This document shows, piece by piece, positions 9,701-17,600 of a stretch of 64,000 bases of DNA (within the stretch, counting starts at the first letter, position 1; each line of letters starts with the position of its first letter). The stretch is from Streptomyces sp. NBC_00690 (GTDB lineage Bacteria; Actinomycetota; Actinomycetes; Streptomycetales; Streptomycetaceae). The translations under genes and the position numbers were made by a program. The stretch covers positions 248,001-312,000 of the forward strand of contig NZ_CP109009.1 of NCBI RefSeq assembly GCF_036226685.1. The letters are read 5' to 3'. The notes beneath the pieces are model-generated. The model was not told the DNA's origin, searched no databases, and saw nothing but the letters and a program-made list of their open reading frames with translations.

Positions 9701-11131
9701 GAGGACGGCCGCGCGGTCCTGTGGCAGCGCGTCCTGGAGTTGCGCACCGACATCGATCGGGTGCACGACCTCGACCCCGCACTCGCTACCCGACTGCGGA
9801 CGAGCGCCGCCGTACTGCGGACCGCCTCGCTCGAAGCCGTCCCCGCAGTCGGGCCGGCCCTCGAAGAACGACGCGGCCACCGCGCGATACGGCTGCTCAA
9901 CCCTGGCACACAACAGCTCCAGAATGCCGAAGTCGCCTGGTCGGCCGCTGTCACCGAGGCCCGGAGGCTGATCCCGGGATTCCTCGAACGTCCGGACCCC
10001 GAGGTGTTGTGCGCAGGACTGCCCGGTCCGGTCGCCGTGGTCAACGCCAGTCGACACCGCTGTGACGTGCTGCTGGTGGATTCCGGCGGCGTACGTCTCC
10101 TGCCTCTGCGCCTGGGCCTGGAGGACGTGCGGCGGCACACCGCCGTGTACCTTGCGGCGGCCCGGACCTTCGAGGAGCGGGCGTCAACCAGTGCCGCCCC
10201 ACTGGGAGTCGGGGTCACGGGACCGTTCAACCGCGTGCTCGGCACTGTCACCGGCTGGCTCTGGGAGACGGTCGCCTCCCCCGTCCTGGAGGCGTTGGCC
10301 GTCCCCGAGACCGATGGCGGGGGCCTCAGACCGCGGCTGTGGTGGTGCCCGACCGGGCCGCTCGCGCTCCTGCCGCTGCACGCCGCGGGCCGACACACCG
10401 CTCCCGGCGAAAGTGTCATCGACCGGGTCGTCCCCTCCTACACGCCCACCGTCGCAGCGCTCGCCGCTTCGGCCGCTGCCGGGGCGAACACCGCCCAGCC
10501 GCGGATGCTGGCGGTGCTCGCCGACCGCGTGGACGGCGCCGCGCACCTGCCCGGCGCCGACATCCACCGCGCGCTCATCACAGCGTGCTTCCCGGACGCA
10601 ACGGTGCTCGGCAGCGGGCAGGCGCGCTCCGAGCAGGTGTTGTCACAGCTGCCCACCCACACCCTGCTCCATGTGATGTGCCACGGCAGCCATGACCCGT
10701 ACCGTCCCGAACGCAGCGGACTGCTGCTGGAGGACGGCGTGGTGCCGGTGTCCGCACTGGCCGCCGAGCGCACCGATGCCGCCTTCGTCTCCTTGACCGC
10801 CTGCCAGACCGCGACCCTCGATCCCCTGACCTCCGACGAAGTGATCAGCGTGGCCGGTGCGATGGTGTTCGCCGGCTGGCGCCAGACCATCGCCACCCTC
10901 TGGCCGGTGGACGCCGCCGAGACCACCGCCGTGACCTCACTGCTGTACGGGATCGGGCTATCGCCCAGCGACTCCCCCGGGGGCGATTCCGGGGCATCGG
11001 CGGTCGAACCGTTCACGCCCGACCGCGCGGCCCGTCAACTGCATGACGCCGTGCTGTCCCGGCGATCGCTCACCAGGGCGCCCCAGGCCAGGCTCTGGGC
11101 CTGGGCCCCCTACCTCCACATCGGCGCCTGA
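6791..11131 (+). CDS. Giant TPR-repeat protein with C-terminal CHAT protease domain
   Basis: About 1446 residues. The bulk (roughly 200-1000) is alpha-helical with repeated A-x-x-L-x-x-A-L patterns, as expected of tetratricopeptide repeats. The C-terminal about 350 residues are a CHAT domain (caspase-like, HetF-associated with TPRs), with the catalytic histidine in HVMCHGSH (H1298) and the catalytic cysteine in SLTACQTA (C1338). CHAT proteins are clan-CD cysteine peptidases, several of which act in antiphage or cell-death pathways after TPR-mediated sensing. Start is uncertain: TTG 6731, ATG 6791 (AGGAGG 11 bp upstream, chosen) or GTG 6821 (GGAGGGG 7 bp upstream). It is followed after 14 bp by a small putative zinc-ribbon gene and then a coupled membrane-protein gene. 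Confidence 0.85.
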   Translation: MFHEGRRGIAVGNKAKAAVARRIVRYLDGGDVTGLGPDAEADVTRMVRDAVEHDDFGVTGEPEALWLALWLALCGCTAPGLPGSRDSHRAAAESRLAMMDEIGPSLVPPGAYEAIIGRGPLPEDHRVWAALAGTLLLDGEPGDLARATAAVNRYRLGAAGQGGVSVPVALALGELLVEEMAEATYEPVAQAARASFMAADVDSTKGDAPGDLTAGWEVVAAVLEAGIAPLAPGSAPRLATLSTLGAALCVLAGLDPLEQFAYRPLDERATAHLDRGLEVLWEAIAFLPENKEAVGARAQIANLLLHRHLNGSPHGEQESLDKAITQQGHAVQLAEEYNAHHKGVLYTSLAALLGHRAQLLDRPEDHTESLRVAQRAEVLTRDGDPEQHSNALACLGLAELGWFDRYGDAPLLDDSVIHLRAACTVAGHPSDSCASALQALAEALLIRHERRSGSPEAAVPDGLRLFGAATDLDEARACAETVVASSPSSPDDFGRLCVLSTIYLTAYRECSDPVLLNAAVRAAELTGTVPADHPSAAECHARWAGALAERHRLRPVSEGDGDLAEAIRQARLAVAVAPESIRTLYLHNLAVLVALRLQTVRSERDVRGLLTLHEDIVTATPADSRHLPGRLHAQQAALLQAARLLDDPGLLSDAVAVAARACALAGRNGPSRPLLLIGHALALCERAQSVLKAAGPSGPTLHAPGTATTDDDGGTRHLPGSAASAVEDPGPALTDAEAIGRAQADLSEAIRVVSLARDDAPAGSATGAWALTVLVRALLAQARAATDDTHRSLSETSDSRTEGTGTAPRRAVELIDQALGSPDSRTHLRRHELLLLRAEALLMPAEGPSGEVLDTHGLRAPDARAPGDTTPTPTSRALADLDEVAQADHARLPDRLVAAERSARLAMDLGDAAGAHLRYRLALDLLRRWITVGLSANDVRTLLGDWRMLGADAAAAAIADDDPTSALALLEDGRAVLWQRVLELRTDIDRVHDLDPALATRLRTSAAVLRTASLEAVPAVGPALEERRGHRAIRLLNPGTQQLQNAEVAWSAAVTEARRLIPGFLERPDPEVLCAGLPGPVAVVNASRHRCDVLLVDSGGVRLLPLRLGLEDVRRHTAVYLAAARTFEERASTSAAPLGVGVTGPFNRVLGTVTGWLWETVASPVLEALAVPETDGGGLRPRLWWCPTGPLALLPLHAAGRHTAPGESVIDRVVPSYTPTVAALAASAAAGANTAQPRMLAVLADRVDGAAHLPGADIHRALITACFPDATVLGSGQARSEQVLSQLPTHTLLHVMCHGSHDPYRPERSGLLLEDGVVPVSALAAERTDAAFVSLTACQTATLDPLTSDEVISVAGAMVFAGWRQTIATLWPVDAAETTAVTSLLYGIGLSPSDSPGGDSGASAVEPFTPDRAARQLHDAVLSRRSLTRAPQARLWAWAPYLHIGA

Positions 11132-11145
11132 CCCCAGGAGACCCC

Positions 11146-11604
11146 TTGAACACTCCCACCCCGTCCGACCGTGGACTCGCCGAGTTCGCCGAGTTCGCCG
11201 ACCATTCGGCCCCTACCGCACCGCCCCCGGCGGACACACTCCACTTCGAGCTACCGGCTGGCACCTCCTTCGACGAGGGCTGTGTCCTGTTGGAGGAAGC
11301 GGTGAAGCAGGACGAGCTCCAGCACCGGTGGATACGCCTCACCATGAGTGGCACCACCGGAGCCGTGCTGACCAGTCGGGACTTCCTGCGCGACAACTAC
11401 GGCATGAGCGTGCCGATGGCGGGCGGTCTGGCACAGCACCTGGACACGCCGGGTGAGGACGGGGAAAACCCGGAGCACGTGTCCGCAATCGTGTACCGCT
11501 GTCCCGTGACCGGTTGTGGGCAGGAGCGGGTCACGGTCTACGGTGACGCGCCACTGTGCCCGGTCCACCAGGGGGAGATGGCCGAGGCCGGGAGGATTCG
11601 ATGA
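11146..11604 (+). CDS. Small CHAT-operon protein with putative C-terminal zinc ribbon
   Basis: 152 residues. TTG at 11146 is the likely start because CCAGGAG lies just upstream. The N-terminal part is Pro/Glu-rich; the middle (about 28-85) looks like a compact alpha/beta fold (FELPAGTSFDEGCVLLEEA). The C-terminal segment carries C119-x4-C124-x13-C138-x2-H141, which could hold one zinc ion in a ribbon. I do not recognise the family. The gene follows the CHAT gene by 14 bp, and its TGA overlaps the ATG of the membrane-protein gene, so the three are almost certainly one transcript. A role as adaptor or CHAT substrate is possible, by analogy only. Confidence 0.7.
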   Translation: MNTPTPSDRGLAEFAEFADHSAPTAPPPADTLHFELPAGTSFDEGCVLLEEAVKQDELQHRWIRLTMSGTTGAVLTSRDFLRDNYGMSVPMAGGLAQHLDTPGEDGENPEHVSAIVYRCPVTGCGQERVTVYGDAPLCPVHQGEMAEAGRIR

Positions 11605-12533
11605 ACCCGGCCGACCTGGCGTCCTCCGCGTTGTCCGTGTTCTCCACGCGCTTCCTGCTGGTGATCCTGTTCCCGGTCACCGCAGGCTCGCTCTATCTGC
11701 TGTGCCTGGTATGGGCCGGGGCTCCGGAGGGGAGGTTCGCGGTGTCCGCCATCGGTGACACCGCGGGGAAGCTCGGTGGCGGGAAGATCGCCCTCCTGCT
11801 CCTCGCTCTGCTGGTGGCGGGGTTCCTGTTCCAGGCGGTGCTGCCGGTCATCCACCGATTCTGGCAGGTCCTGCCGATACTCCCCGGCCGGTCAGGCCGC
11901 CGCCGCGCGCACCTGCGGACCAAACACCGACTGGAGGCAACCAGGGATGCCGTCGGTCAGGTGCTCACCCTGCCGGTGCACGAGCGGGGCGCCGTCCTCC
12001 TGGCCGCCCGGCAGGCGGCCCGACGGCTCGACCACGAGTACCCGCCCATGGACACGAACGTGTTGCCGACCGTGCTCGGCAACAGTCTGCGGGCGCTGTG
12101 GGCGGGCGTCGGTCGCAGTCACGGTTGGAGTGCCGACGCAGCGTGGCCCCGGCTGTACGCCGTCCTACCGGACTCCACCCGACTGCTGGTCGACGACGCC
12201 CGCAACACCCTGGACCAGGCACTCGCCCTGACCACGGTGTGGGTCCTCACGGCCGTGGCGGGCCTGCCCCTCCTGATTCCGGCCGGCTGGTGGATCCTGC
12301 TGACCGCGATACCTGTGGCACTGGCGGTGCTGTCCCACCGCGGGGCGCTCGCCGCAGTCCCCCTGTACCGCGCGACCGTCCAGAACGCATTCGACCTTCA
12401 CCGACTCGACCTGCTCCGCGCCCTTCACCTGCCGATGCCGGCCGACACGACCGCCGAACGAGTCCTGGCCGCCGGCCTCTGCGACGCCTGGCACCGCGGC
12501 ACCGCTCTACCCAGCCCGTACGACCACGCCTGA
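11601..12533 (+). CDS. CHAT-operon integral membrane protein
   Basis: 310 residues. ATG at 11601 overlaps the preceding stop (ATGA), with GGAGG 6 bp upstream, so it is translationally coupled. Hydrophobic segments at about 18-38, 60-82, 213-232 and 236-256 predict a four-pass membrane protein, with a basic, Arg-rich cytoplasmic stretch after the second (SGRRRAHLRTKHRL) and a soluble central region of about 130 residues. No family was recognised. In an operon with a protease-like sensor, a membrane protein is a plausible effector or anchor. The same arrangement elsewhere would need database comparison. Confidence 0.7.
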   Translation: MNPADLASSALSVFSTRFLLVILFPVTAGSLYLLCLVWAGAPEGRFAVSAIGDTAGKLGGGKIALLLLALLVAGFLFQAVLPVIHRFWQVLPILPGRSGRRRAHLRTKHRLEATRDAVGQVLTLPVHERGAVLLAARQAARRLDHEYPPMDTNVLPTVLGNSLRALWAGVGRSHGWSADAAWPRLYAVLPDSTRLLVDDARNTLDQALALTTVWVLTAVAGLPLLIPAGWWILLTAIPVALAVLSHRGALAAVPLYRATVQNAFDLHRLDLLRALHLPMPADTTAERVLAAGLCDAWHRGTALPSPYDHA

Positions 12534-12541
12534 GGAGGCTG

Positions 12542-12581
12542 GCCGAAACCGGCGTGCCGCGACACAGGTTTCGGCACGCCG
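12542..12581 (+). terminator. Overlapping hairpins after the CHAT operon
   Basis: Nine bp after the operon's last stop codon two alternative stems share bases. GCCGAAACC (12542-12550) pairs with GGTTTCGGC (12567-12575), and CGGCGTGCCG (12550-12559) pairs with CGGCACGCCG (12572-12581). Both are perfect, and they exclude one another. No T-run follows, which is common in streptomycetes. A terminator is the simplest reading. Confidence 0.55.
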
Positions 12582-12745
12582 GGTCACTCACCCGAGTACG
12601 GGCCGACGGTGGCCTCCGGTTCCGGAACGGAGGGGTGGGTTCGGCCTGATACACCAAACAATGGGCCTCGTGTGGTGGGAGCGGACGAAGAGTGTGGTTT
12701 CCGCCGGTTCTATGCTCATCCGGAAGTCGAGCGGGGAGGGGTGCC

Positions 12746-14176
12746 GTGGCGAAGCCGGATGGGCTGGACGGATTGGACAGATGGGACGGGCTGCCTGGGG
12801 TCGGTGCATGGCTGCGCCAGCGGTTGCCGGGACTGCTCAGGGAGAGCGGTGTACCGGGGGCTGCGGTGGCCGTCCGCATCGGTGACGAGGTGGTCGAAGC
12901 CGTGGCCGGGGTGTTGAGCACGACAACGGACGTCGAGGTCACGGCGGACTCCCTCTTCCAGATCGGTTCGATCACCAAGGTGGTGACCGCGACGCTGGTC
13001 CTACAGTTGGTCGACGAGGGAAGGCTGGACCTCGACGCTCCGGTACGGGTCGTCCTCCCCGAGTTCCGGATCGCCGATGAGCGGGCCGCGCAGGAGATCA
13101 CCCCGCGGCAACTGCTGTGTCATGTCGCAGGTTTCGAGGGGGATGTCTTCACCGACACCGGCAAGGGTGACGACTGCCTGGAGAGGTACCTGGGGGTCCT
13201 GCACGACGTGCCCCAACTCTTCCCGCCGGGCGAGATGTTCTCGTACAACAACGCCGGCTACTGCGTGCTGGGACGGATCCTCGAGGTGCTGCGCGGGGAG
13301 CCGTTCGACGTCTGCGCTCGGAGGCATCTGTTCGCGCGGTTGGGCATGACCCACACCGCGAACGACCCGTACGAGGCGATCGTCCACCGTACGGCGGTGG
13401 GCCATACGGAGCGGGCATCGGGGGGCGGGCTGGAGCCGACCCCGGTCTGGGCGTTGGCCCGCTCGAACGCGCCGGCCGGGTCGATGCTGGCGATGCGTCC
13501 CCGGGATCTGCTGGCCTTCGCCCGGATGCACCTCGCCGGGGGCCGGGGCCCGGATGGCGGTCGGGTGCTGAGCCCGGCGAGTGTCCGGGCCATGCGGGAG
13601 CCTCAGATCACACTGCCCGACATCGACCAGGGGATCGCCTGGGGGTTGGGCTGGGAACTGTTCGGCCCGCCGGGCGGCACGGTCTTCGGGCACGACGGGA
13701 ACACCATCGGCCAGTCGGCATTTCTGCGCGTGGTGCCCGAGCGCGACATGGCGGTGGCGATCTTCACCAACGGCGGCCCGTCGCGGCGGGTGTACGCCGA
13801 GGTCATGGGACGAGTGCTCGGTGAACTCGCTGGGGTCGGGCTGCCCCAGCCGCCGACGCCGGGGGTGGCTGCTCCCCCGCCCGACGCAGCCCGCTGTACC
13901 CGGTACGTCGGCACCTATACGTCGGTCACCTCCGAGACCACGGTGAGTCGGGACTCGGCAGGGCGGTTGTGGTTGGAGCGCACTCCCGTGGGGGTCCTCG
14001 CCGACCTGGACGAGGCACCGTACCGAACGGAGTTGGTCGCGTGGCGCGGTGACACCTTGCTCCCGGTCGAGCCGGAGCTCGGTGTGCACGCGCCGCTTGC
14101 GTTCCTCGGTGACGACGGGCAGGGGCACGCTCAGTACCTTCACAACGGCCGGGCCGATCGACGGGTGTCGCCGTGA
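12746..14176 (+). CDS. Class-C beta-lactamase-fold serine hydrolase (D-aminopeptidase/esterase-like)
   Basis: 476 residues. GTG at 12746 is chosen for GGGGAGGGG 5 bp upstream. Catalytic motifs of penicillin-binding-protein-like hydrolases are present: S75-I-T-K78 (SxxK), Y168-N-N170 (YxN), and H317-D-G319 in place of the KTG of true beta-lactamases. HxG is the form found in D-aminopeptidases and esterases of this fold. A C-terminal beta-rich domain (about 385-470) also matches D-aminopeptidase-like architecture. There is no signal peptide, so it acts in the cytosol. Its stop overlaps the GTG of the M19 dipeptidase gene (GTGA), and both precede the peptide transporter, which suggests hydrolysis of imported D-residue peptides. 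The exact substrate is inferred. Confidence 0.8.
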   Translation: MAKPDGLDGLDRWDGLPGVGAWLRQRLPGLLRESGVPGAAVAVRIGDEVVEAVAGVLSTTTDVEVTADSLFQIGSITKVVTATLVLQLVDEGRLDLDAPVRVVLPEFRIADERAAQEITPRQLLCHVAGFEGDVFTDTGKGDDCLERYLGVLHDVPQLFPPGEMFSYNNAGYCVLGRILEVLRGEPFDVCARRHLFARLGMTHTANDPYEAIVHRTAVGHTERASGGGLEPTPVWALARSNAPAGSMLAMRPRDLLAFARMHLAGGRGPDGGRVLSPASVRAMREPQITLPDIDQGIAWGLGWELFGPPGGTVFGHDGNTIGQSAFLRVVPERDMAVAIFTNGGPSRRVYAEVMGRVLGELAGVGLPQPPTPGVAAPPPDAARCTRYVGTYTSVTSETTVSRDSAGRLWLERTPVGVLADLDEAPYRTELVAWRGDTLLPVEPELGVHAPLAFLGDDGQGHAQYLHNGRADRRVSP

Positions 14177-15210
14177 ACGAGTTGCATCGACGGGCCGTGG
14201 TCGCCGATCTGCACAACGATCTGCTGTGCGCGGTCGTCGCCCGGCCGGTGGACCGCTGGGCCGAGTTCTTCCGGGAACGCTGGCTACCGCAGTTGCGGGC
14301 CGGCGGGGTGAACCTTCAGGCGCTGCCGGTCTTCGTCGAGGATCCGTACCGGCCGGAGGGTGCGTTGCGCCGGACGCTGCGGATGATCGAGGCGGCGCAC
14401 CGACTCGCGGCCGGTAACGCCGATGCCGTCGCGTTGTGCGAGGACGGCGTCCAGATCGACAGGGCGCTGTCTCAGGGCCGGATCGCCCTGGTCCTGGCGT
14501 TGGAGAGCGCGCCCGGTGTGGGTGAGGACGTGGAGTTGCTGGAGACCGTGTTCCGTTTGGGGGTCAGGATCGCGTCCCTGGCCCACTTCGGGCGCACCGC
14601 GCTGGCGGACGGCAGCGGGGAGGACGGGACGGGTGGTCGGCTCACGCGTGCCGGGGTCATGGCGCTGGCCGAGATGGAGCGCCTGGGCATGCTCTTCGAC
14701 GTCAGCCACCTCGGCGCCGCCGGGGTGGGGCACGTCCTGGAGTTGGCGTCCCGACCGGTGCTCGCGACGCACTCCGGCGCCCGGCAGCTCTTCGACCACC
14801 ACCGCAACCTCGACGACGAGCAGATCCGGGGCATCGCCGCGGGGGGTGGGGTGGTGTGTGTGAACTTCTTCGCCCCGTACCTGGATGAAAGCGACTATTC
14901 GATCGATCGGCTGGTCGACCATTTCGAGCATGTCGCGGGTGTGGCCGGGGTCGAGCATGTCGGTCTGGGGCCCGACTTCATCAAGGAGGTGCTCGACGAC
15001 ACCACTCCCCCGTGTTGTGAGCGAGCCTTCGTCGAAGGGGTTCCGGCGGACGCCTATCTGCCCGGCCTTGAGGGTCCGGCCGGGCTGCCGCTGGTCACCG
15101 AGGCGCTGCAACGGCGTGGTTGGCCGGAAGGCGACATCGTCGCGGTCCTGGGGGAGAACGTGCGGCGCCTGCTGCGGAACGAACTCGGCCGGCCCGCGTC
15201 CGCTGGCTGA
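14173..15210 (+). CDS. Membrane-dipeptidase-family (M19) zinc dipeptidase
   Basis: 345 residues, GTG start overlapping the preceding TGA. The M19 metal ligands are visible: H14-x-D16 near the N-terminus (VVADLHNDL), the bridging glutamate in ALES, and histidines in FDVSHLG and ATHSGAR; the late GLGPDF segment supplies the conserved aspartate. These amidohydrolase-fold enzymes hydrolyse dipeptides, often with D-residues at the second position. There is no signal peptide. Translational coupling to the serine hydrolase and proximity to the Opp-type transporter argue for processing of internalised L,D- or D-containing dipeptides. Confidence 0.88.
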   Translation: MNELHRRAVVADLHNDLLCAVVARPVDRWAEFFRERWLPQLRAGGVNLQALPVFVEDPYRPEGALRRTLRMIEAAHRLAAGNADAVALCEDGVQIDRALSQGRIALVLALESAPGVGEDVELLETVFRLGVRIASLAHFGRTALADGSGEDGTGGRLTRAGVMALAEMERLGMLFDVSHLGAAGVGHVLELASRPVLATHSGARQLFDHHRNLDDEQIRGIAAGGGVVCVNFFAPYLDESDYSIDRLVDHFEHVAGVAGVEHVGLGPDFIKEVLDDTTPPCCERAFVEGVPADAYLPGLEGPAGLPLVTEALQRRGWPEGDIVAVLGENVRRLLRNELGRPASAG

Positions 15211-15420
15211 GCTCCGGACGAAGCCGGGTGCGGGGCGAGCAGGGCAAGGGTGGCCTTTCCCGGACTCGGGCATTCCACTTGCTTCCCTGTCCGTGTCCCG
15301 CAGGACCCTCTTCGTAGGAGCGGACCAACATCAACCCGAATGTTCGATGAACCCGACGAACGACATCTGGGGATTGTGTCCCAATATCGTCGGGTGGCCA
15401 AGGATATGGAGAGCGGTACC

Positions 15421-17526
15421 GTGCGCACCAGCGATGGCATTGAGAACGCGCTTGGGCCCGCGGACGGCAGCCGTGTGCTGACGATCCGCGATCTGTCGGT
15501 CGAGATCCGCCGCGGCGACCGGGTCGTGCGCCCCGTCTCGGGCGTCCATCTGGCGCTCGACCGCGGGGAGACCCTGGGAATCGTCGGAGAGACCGGATCC
15601 GGCAAATCCATGACCGGGCTGGCCATCATGGGCATGCTGCCGGCCGGTGGCCGGGTGGCCGGCGGGTCGATCGACTTCGGCGGCACGGAACTCGTCGGAC
15701 TTCCCGCAGCGAGGTACCGGGCCATCCGCGGCAATGAGATCGCGATGGTGTTCCAGGACTCGATGACCGCACTGAACCCCACCCGGCGCATCGGCGAACA
15801 GGTCGCCGAGCCGGTGCGGCTGCACCACGGCGCATCAAAAGCCGCCGCACGTGCTCGCGCCGCCGAGTTGCTCGCCCTGGTCGGGATACCGAAACCCGCC
15901 GAGCGGATGGACGACTTTCCGCACCAGCTCTCGGGAGGCATGCGGCAACGCGTGATGATCGCCATGGCGCTGGTGTGCGAACCGCGGGTCGTCATCGCCG
16001 ACGAGCCGACCACCGCGCTCGACGTCTCCATCCAGGCGGAGATCCTCGATCTCCTCGACGACCTCAGGTCCCGGCTGGGCATGTCGATGATCCTCGTCAC
16101 CCATGACATGGGGGTGATCGCCAGGCATGCCGACCGGGTGGGCGTGATGTACGCCGGGCGGGTGGCCGAGACCGGGCCGACACCCGCACTCTTCGGCCAC
16201 ACCCGACACCGCTACACCCATGCACTGCTCTCCTCGATCCCCTCGCTCACCCAAGACCGGCGCGAGAAGCTCTTCAGCGTTCCCGGCACGCCACCGGACC
16301 TGTCCATACTTCACGCTGGCTGTCCTTTCGCGCCGCGCTGCGCCGCGGCGACCAACCAGTGTCGGGAGGAACTGCCGGCGCTGTCGGTGGCGGGGGACGG
16401 TCACACTCACGCGTGTTGGCATCCGGTCTCCAGTCCGACGGTTCGGGCCCATCCGACGGTTCGGGCCCACCAGCCACCGGCTACCGCCGAACCGGTCGTC
16501 GTACCCGAGCGGGAGACGCCGCCACGGCTGCGGGTGGTCGATCTCGTACGCGAGTATCCGGTCGGCGGGCGAGGGCTCCTCGGGGGGCGCCGCACGGTCA
16601 AGGCGGTCTCCGGGGTGAGCTTCGACGTGGCGGCAGGCGAAACGTTTGGGCTGGTCGGAGAGTCGGGGTGCGGCAAGTCCTCGTTGGGCCGGATGCTCGT
16701 GGCCCTGGACCGGCCCGACGCGGGTGAGGTGATCTTCGACGGTGCTCCGGTGACCCGGATGAGCTCCCGGGAGCTCGGGCCGCGCCGAGCCCAGCTCCAG
16801 ATGATGTTCCAGGACTCGAACGCCTCCCTCGACCCACGCATGCGCATCGGGGCGATCCTGCGCGAGCCCCTGGCGATCCAGGGCATCGGCAGCCGGTCCG
16901 ACCGGACGGCGAGGGCCCGCGAGCTGCTGGCGGACGTGGGCCTTCCGCTGAGCGTGCTGGAGCGCTACCCCCATGAACTGTCCGGAGGGCAGCGCCAACG
17001 GGTGGGGCTGGCCCGCGCGCTCGCCCTGGATCCCCAGGTGCTGGTCGCCGACGAACCGGTCAGCGCATTGGACGTGTCCGTACGCTCCCAGGTCCTCAAT
17101 CTGATGCAACGCATCCAGCTCGAACGCAATCTGAGCAGTGTGGTGATCTCCCACGACCTCGCCGTCGTGCGATACCTGGCCGACCGGGTCGGTGTGATGT
17201 ACCTGGGCAAGTTGGTGGAGACCGGCACCACCGAGGAGGTGTACGACGCCACCGCGCACCCCTACACCGCGGGGCTACTCGCGGCGGTGCCCGAGGCCGA
17301 CCCGGGGGCGCCGTCTGCCCGGGCGGGGGCGCGGGTGCGCGGCGAACTGCCGAGTCCCATCGATCCTCCCAGCGGGTGTCGGTTCCGCACCCGGTGCGTG
17401 CTGGCGACCGAGTTGTGCGCATCGACGGAGCCTCCCCTCACCGAGGTCGCCGGTACGCATCGGGTCGCCTGTCACCATCCGCTGAGGTCGGGGTCGGGGC
17501 AGCCCAGGGAGCTGAGTGCGCGATGA
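15421..17526 (+). CDS. Peptide ABC transporter ATP-binding protein, fused OppD-OppF
   Basis: 701 residues with two complete ABC ATPase domains in one chain. Domain 1 has Walker A GETGSGKS (56-63), signature LSGGMRQRV and Walker B VIADEPTTALD. Domain 2 (from about residue 365) has GESGCGKS, LSGGQRQRV and LVADEPVSALD. Each is followed by the oligopeptide-transporter C-terminal motif with clustered cysteines (CPFAPRC...C, CRFRTRC...C) that may hold an iron-sulfur centre. GTG 15421 is chosen because GGAGAG lies 7 bp upstream. The fusion replaces separate OppD and OppF subunits. ATP hydrolysis at the inner membrane drives uptake through the two permeases encoded next, each coupled by a stop/start overlap. 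Confidence 0.92.
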   Translation: MRTSDGIENALGPADGSRVLTIRDLSVEIRRGDRVVRPVSGVHLALDRGETLGIVGETGSGKSMTGLAIMGMLPAGGRVAGGSIDFGGTELVGLPAARYRAIRGNEIAMVFQDSMTALNPTRRIGEQVAEPVRLHHGASKAAARARAAELLALVGIPKPAERMDDFPHQLSGGMRQRVMIAMALVCEPRVVIADEPTTALDVSIQAEILDLLDDLRSRLGMSMILVTHDMGVIARHADRVGVMYAGRVAETGPTPALFGHTRHRYTHALLSSIPSLTQDRREKLFSVPGTPPDLSILHAGCPFAPRCAAATNQCREELPALSVAGDGHTHACWHPVSSPTVRAHPTVRAHQPPATAEPVVVPERETPPRLRVVDLVREYPVGGRGLLGGRRTVKAVSGVSFDVAAGETFGLVGESGCGKSSLGRMLVALDRPDAGEVIFDGAPVTRMSSRELGPRRAQLQMMFQDSNASLDPRMRIGAILREPLAIQGIGSRSDRTARARELLADVGLPLSVLERYPHELSGGQRQRVGLARALALDPQVLVADEPVSALDVSVRSQVLNLMQRIQLERNLSSVVISHDLAVVRYLADRVGVMYLGKLVETGTTEEVYDATAHPYTAGLLAAVPEADPGAPSARAGARVRGELPSPIDPPSGCRFRTRCVLATELCASTEPPLTEVAGTHRVACHHPLRSGSGQPRELSAR

Positions 17527-17600
17527 CACTTCTCGTACGTTCCGCAAGCCTCACGGGGCTCATGGGTCTCACAGCTTTCTTGGAGAGGGGACGGTCTCGC

